Positions 62,701-64,000 of a stretch of DNA of 64,000 nucleotides are shown here, one piece after another. Below the pieces are notes generated by a model. The model ran no database searches. It saw nothing but the letters and a program-made list of their open reading frames with translations, and was not told where the DNA came from. The position numbers were made by a program, and so were the translations under genes. Position 1 is the first letter of the stretch; every line of letters starts with the position of its first letter. Source of the stretch: Bacteroidota bacterium (GTDB lineage Bacteria > Bacteroidota > Bacteroidia > AKYH767-A > 2013-40CM-41-45); assembly GCA_016711505.1 (NCBI GenBank), contig JADJSV010000002.1, positions 434,001-498,000 of the forward strand, read 5' to 3'.

Positions 62701-64000
62701 ATCATTACAATCAGTATTCGTAGTAACACTTCCGCAAGCAATCAAAATGCCTGAGCCAATTCCATCATTGTCAAGATCTGCATAGGTTAATAATGAATCA
62801 TTGCAATCTGTAGAGTCTGAATTATAACCCCCGGGAACGAATGAACATGAGTATTTAACATTGTTGGGATTTCCGAAACCGTCACCATCAGCATCTCTGT
62901 AATAAGCAACTCCCGGAATTACAGTAACGTCTTGCGTGCAAGTTGTAGAGTTATTAAATGCATCTGTTGCTGTCCAGGTAACTGTTGTTACACCAATTGG
63001 CAAACAAGTTGGAGCGTCATTAGTAAGAGTAACGTTTGAACATAAACTTGAAACAGTAGGGAAGGTAGGGCCAACTACAATTACACCGATAGCCATTGAT
63101 GCTTCGTTTTCAAAATTTCTGTTTGGCTGGCAGAAATAATCAAGTGTTCCTTGCTGACTTAAATAATATATTCCCGGAATAGTAGGAGCTGTAAATGTGA
63201 TTGAAGAATAAGAAGCAGAATAACCACTATAAATATTTGCCTCGCACTGGATAGTCTGACTTGTTCCTCCGATTCCAATGTATGATTGAACAACACAGCC
63301 GGGACAATATCCGGTTTGAGAATCAAAGAACACAGAAACATCATATCCAAGTGTTACTGTTGAACCACCGGTAACAACGGCGGAATTTCCGCCACCATTA
63401 ATTGAAACGTTGTTGTATGAAATTCCTCTGTCTGCGTAATCAACAGGTACACCTGTGATTACAGTTGCAGGGTAGAATTCTACGTTACAAGCTCCTGAAG
63501 CATCATTCTGACAAACAGTGAATGGTACAGGGCAAGTTGTAAATACAGGTGCTGAATTTTGAACAGTAACTACTGCTTCCGCGCATGCGCCCGGTGCAAC
63601 ACATCCTTCTTCTGCTCTTACATAATAATAAGTGGTTGCTGTTGGAGCAACAGTTATAGAACTTCCAACACTTAAATATGTACCGCCGCAACTACCTTCA
63701 TACCACTGCCAGTCTGCAAAATCATTTAGGTCTCCTGAGTCAATACTTAATGTGATACTGTCGCCGGGACAATTGCTTGTCTGATTTATTACTACAGGGA
63801 CATCAGCAGGTATACAACTAGAAATACCAATCTGGATAGCACCTAAACTTGTTCCTGTATAGTGCAATGTTGCTGTTGTTGCAGAACTCGCTAAGACATC
63901 AACAATTTCCCAAGCCTGACCGGTCCACATTCTTGCAATCAGATTCGAAGGGTTAGCTGCTTGATCGATTTCAGTAGCGCCCCATTGTACATCAAGGTAA
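56644..64000 (-). CDS. Giant surface protein 2, main part (open at the window edge)
   Basis: At least 2,450 aa; the frame stays open upstream of the nominal ATG at 63930 to base 64000 (YLDVQWGATEIDQAANPSNL), so the N-terminus is outside. Domains by position: Ig-like (63.8-63.6 kb), HYR-like regions (63.6-62.95), MopE-like Asp-rich repeats (62.9-62.4; DADGDGFGNPNN, DVDGDGFGNFYN), SprB-like (62.35-62.15), propeptide-like (62.1-61.8), subtilase-like (61.74-60.4), IPT/TIG-like, MBG domains with hexapeptide array (60.1-58.85), five SprB repeats (58.8-57.83) and PKD-like repeats (57.8-56.75). From 62.39 to 58.85 kb it is a close paralogue of giant 1; the N-terminal modules are different. Likely a T9SS-exported surface protein. 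Only one frameshift (near 56,720). Confidence 0.88.
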   Translation of the reverse strand, partial: YLDVQWGATEIDQAANPSNLIARMWTGQAWEIVDVLASSATTATLHYTGTSLGAIQIGISSCIPADVPVVINQTSNCPGDSITLSIDSGDLNDFADWQWYEGSCGGTYLSVGSSITVAPTATTYYYVRAEEGCVAPGACAEAVVTVQNSAPVFTTCPVPFTVCQNDASGACNVEFYPATVITGVPVDYADRGISYNNVSINGGGNSAVVTGGSTVTLGYDVSVFFDSQTGYCPGCVVQSYIGIGGTSQTIQCEANIYSGYSASYSSITFTAPTIPGIYYLSQQGTLDYFCQPNRNFENEASMAIGVIVVGPTFPTVSSLCSNVTLTNDAPTCLPIGVTTVTWTATDAFNNSTTCTQDVTVIPGVAYYRDADGDGFGNPNNVKYSCSFVPGGYNSDSTDCNDSLLTYADLDNDGIGSGILIACGSVTTNTDCNDNDTTQNVTYTYYADVDGDGFGNFYNSTQSCSNTPPSGFVTDNNDCNDYQFMYDALDGDGYGAGPAVACGNGSNDLDCDDNHIDINPDAIEVLNGVDDDCDGLVDEGFACNLELTTSAGDTLFVCAESGLTSGSVNLVPLNGTAPYTYSGDDTTNLVTGSYFYNVTDAVGCTASFELKVFVTNCIIPYYEPPTNDTIDNLIGAELTQLYSYPDSLVDTTATNNIFLIDDNQGEVLIEVISNIGQYNTLLALLQTPAYGMNSIIDNGDTTLIITGMFPIANLPKLDSLPILINYVRPYYSPISSAFATTGLTTSQGDSAQMSHKAKQAWKVSGDGVKVGVLSDSYNTKFGSPTPAERDVQNGDLPGAANPNFNTDVIVSEEYPYGTGTDEGRAMLQIVHDVAPNAELMFRSGFISAGNFADGIKSLRDSGCKVIVDDITYITEPFFRDGVIAQAVEDVSASGVNYFTSAGNFGIKSYEGVFTPMVAPAGYAGAAHDFGGGDFYQSITLPKGTYTIALQWNDDFYSIGEIVGAQNDLDIFLVDQFGARLFGFNRNNIDGDPLEILPFVVKATSQANIIITRKSGVGNVRFKYVIFRGEGVINEYNQGTGTVIGQANAESAMSIGAVLYKNTPVYGVNPPTVASFSSRGGVLIDGIDRQKPDFCAPNGGNTTVNFGGENIDNDLFPNFFGTSAAAPHAAGVAALLIEAKEKYYAGETFNGAQMKALLKSTAINMDGAGYDAATGAGFIQADAALQTFANPFPIIDDYHLADSAFTPGLQPITLVINGEYIAPDASVIFQYDTLPATVIGNQITVDLPEFLGNPPLVVYNPPIAPSGLDGGASDSIYLLSTIPQNVKVTINSVNKKYGEVIPAYSFDVTINDVPLASTGQTLATLGLTDITFSSNATNLSDIGQYFRRGHSAVTDLSNPLSLTLSELFNYQFIDGVLTIERMPITVTPNDMTLVYGEAINGKEIQFDYDYNTANIDPSDQLVFLDSLSTEHQSTMSSSVVLIDGKQAVNGVTLTPADFLNMSFMVSGKAAVNGKQAVNGKQAVNSIVYDTTYYIPVNPASIFDYHVDSSNAVLYNGKQAVNGKAAVNGKQAVNGKAAVNGKQAVNGKQAVNGKQAVNSNTFNEESNENAVLIVDSLDVYDDPNDSVTIAGFTSMNMISGYTVGTWLIAPGVLMSENFDISYGLGNLTILPETLTVKANDNTAGCNGIQPAYTFTNSIYQYEDADSNVIASGPTFTILDNMNVNVGSGNLAGGTYQIVPSDLVQADTPANYILVYEPGVLTVGNELTANSTAGIILCNKDHADITVTATGGTAPYTGTGTFNEGAGTYTYNITDANGCTATTTITLTEPTEVEPTASATPVLCYGDYTQITISATGGTPPYSGTGTFTVMAGSFNTTVTDANGCSGNTSITITEPMMLVASATATPISCNGGTSEVTVTATGGTGPYTGTGTFTVNAGAYSFTVTDANGCSTVATGIVMAPSALSATANGSIACYGGTTSVTVTAIGGTSPYTGTGTFTNVTAGNYNYTVSDANGCSTSASINLVEPAPISSSISTVNTTCNLSNGTATATVINGAAPFTYLWSPGGQTTSSITSQPEGNYSVAITDNNGCTGNASALITNTSSVPSEPTSITGPSGACKNQTGVVFSIALVAGATSYLWTVPAGATGSSTSTSITLSFGSTYTGGVLTVQAVNSCGASFASTVTLSQFTSAPRTPGPITGTQNICGPQVSTYSVAPVGNATSYIWSVLSIGGGTQAIILSGQGTNTVSISYPSGFIAGLISVRATNCMGSSGFRITYSLGVLIIPPIFTSAQTNSVCPGTTKTYQIFKFLNATSYTWEAPAGAVISDGFGLTGNPLTVDSAITKVYVTYPAGFNSGTLSVYASNACGDGPTTTLNISSSIPGTPGAINGPTVNLCKKTGQTYSISAVPNATSYTWTLPSGATFSGSSTGTSVKVNYGNSFTSTGTITVRANGTCGSSPVSSLVVSPAPATWEVFPAIRPFANPIRMLHIVFLL
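58854..62389. repeat. Duplicated core of the giant genes (copy 2 of 39091-42620)
   Basis: This block parallels 39091-42620. The offset is 19,775 in the subtilase part, 19,763 at the C-terminal edge of the MBG part and 19,769 at the SprB-like edge. The differences are whole codons (two extra residues at NGVTLTPADF and at NDSVTIAGF; two fewer before GLTTSQGDSAQ). Identity appears highest at 60,409-61,743. Confidence 0.88.
59331..59686 (-). repeat. AVNGK(Q/A) hexapeptide-coding repeats in giant 2
   Basis: Same organisation as in giant 1: seven units in the order Q-A-Q-A-Q-Q-Q ending NS (about 59,337-59,470), three units (SGKAAV, NGKQAV, NGKQAV, NS; about 59,556-59,615), and one DGKQAVNG (about 59,665-59,686). 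Amino acids of the seven-unit array match giant 1 exactly while many third codon positions differ. Confidence 0.92.

Noticed and set aside
36659..64000. Transposon-mediated duplication of the giant genes
   Set aside because: No transposase, terminal inverted repeats or target duplications were seen around either copy; unequal recombination or gene conversion is enough.

Overview
This 64 kb window comes from a Bacteroidota (Bacteroidetes) chromosome, probably a draft or metagenome-type assembly. The evidence is consistent: many secreted proteins end in a type IX secretion (T9SS) type A sorting domain, TonB-dependent receptors and a PorV/PorQ-family barrel are present, promoters fit the Bacteroidetes TTG-N17-21-TAnnTTTG form, and starts lie in A-rich leaders without strong Shine-Dalgarno sequences. 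No tRNA, rRNA, CRISPR array, transposase or phage gene was seen.

Layout. 1-470: 5' part of smc (minus strand, cut by the window edge). 0.9-10.0 kb: an outer-membrane export/import cluster (TonB receptor, 1,405-aa secreted protein, PorV/PorQ-like barrel). 10.0-13.8 kb: greA, a HIT hydrolase, ruvC (opposite strand), a flippase-like membrane protein and a family 2 glycosyltransferase. 14.2-21 kb: a T9SS-exported protein, dnaE, trxA and a DUF58 protein. 21.1-24.4 kb: a vitamin B12 uptake operon on the minus strand, with a promoter, a textbook cobalamin riboswitch, a BtuB-like receptor and a beta-propeller lipoprotein resembling BtuG. 24.5-29.4 kb: mscL, a DUF5723-type outer-membrane protein, two unrecognised genes and an AmpG-like MFS transporter. 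29.6-36.3 kb: a CotH/lamin-tail/PKD T9SS protein, a GEVED T9SS protein, a small sigma-region-2-like protein, a TPR adenylate cyclase and a small membrane protein.

36.7-64 kb is dominated by two giant, modular, minus-strand surface proteins. Giant 1 spans about 15.5 kb (about 5,160 aa once frameshifts are mended). Giant 2 runs off the right edge. Their N-terminal modules differ (LamG, MopE-like and leucine-rich repeats versus Ig/HYR-like and MopE-like), but they share one core: a propeptide-like segment, a subtilase-like domain, an IPT/TIG-like domain, MBG domains carrying an unusual AVNGK(Q/A) hexapeptide array, SprB repeats, PKD-like repeats and a T9SS signal. Between the giants lie a pentameric ligand-gated ion channel homologue and two small T9SS proteins.

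Two features cut across the window. First, many genes are split by one- or two-base indels, mostly beside short homopolymers and clustered at 47.1-54.2 kb; I read most of these as sequence errors. Second, several gene junctions carry long inverted repeats built from 7- or 8-base words. The strongest candidate for something undescribed is the hexapeptide array: it is identical in amino acids in the two giants although many of its codons differ synonymously.
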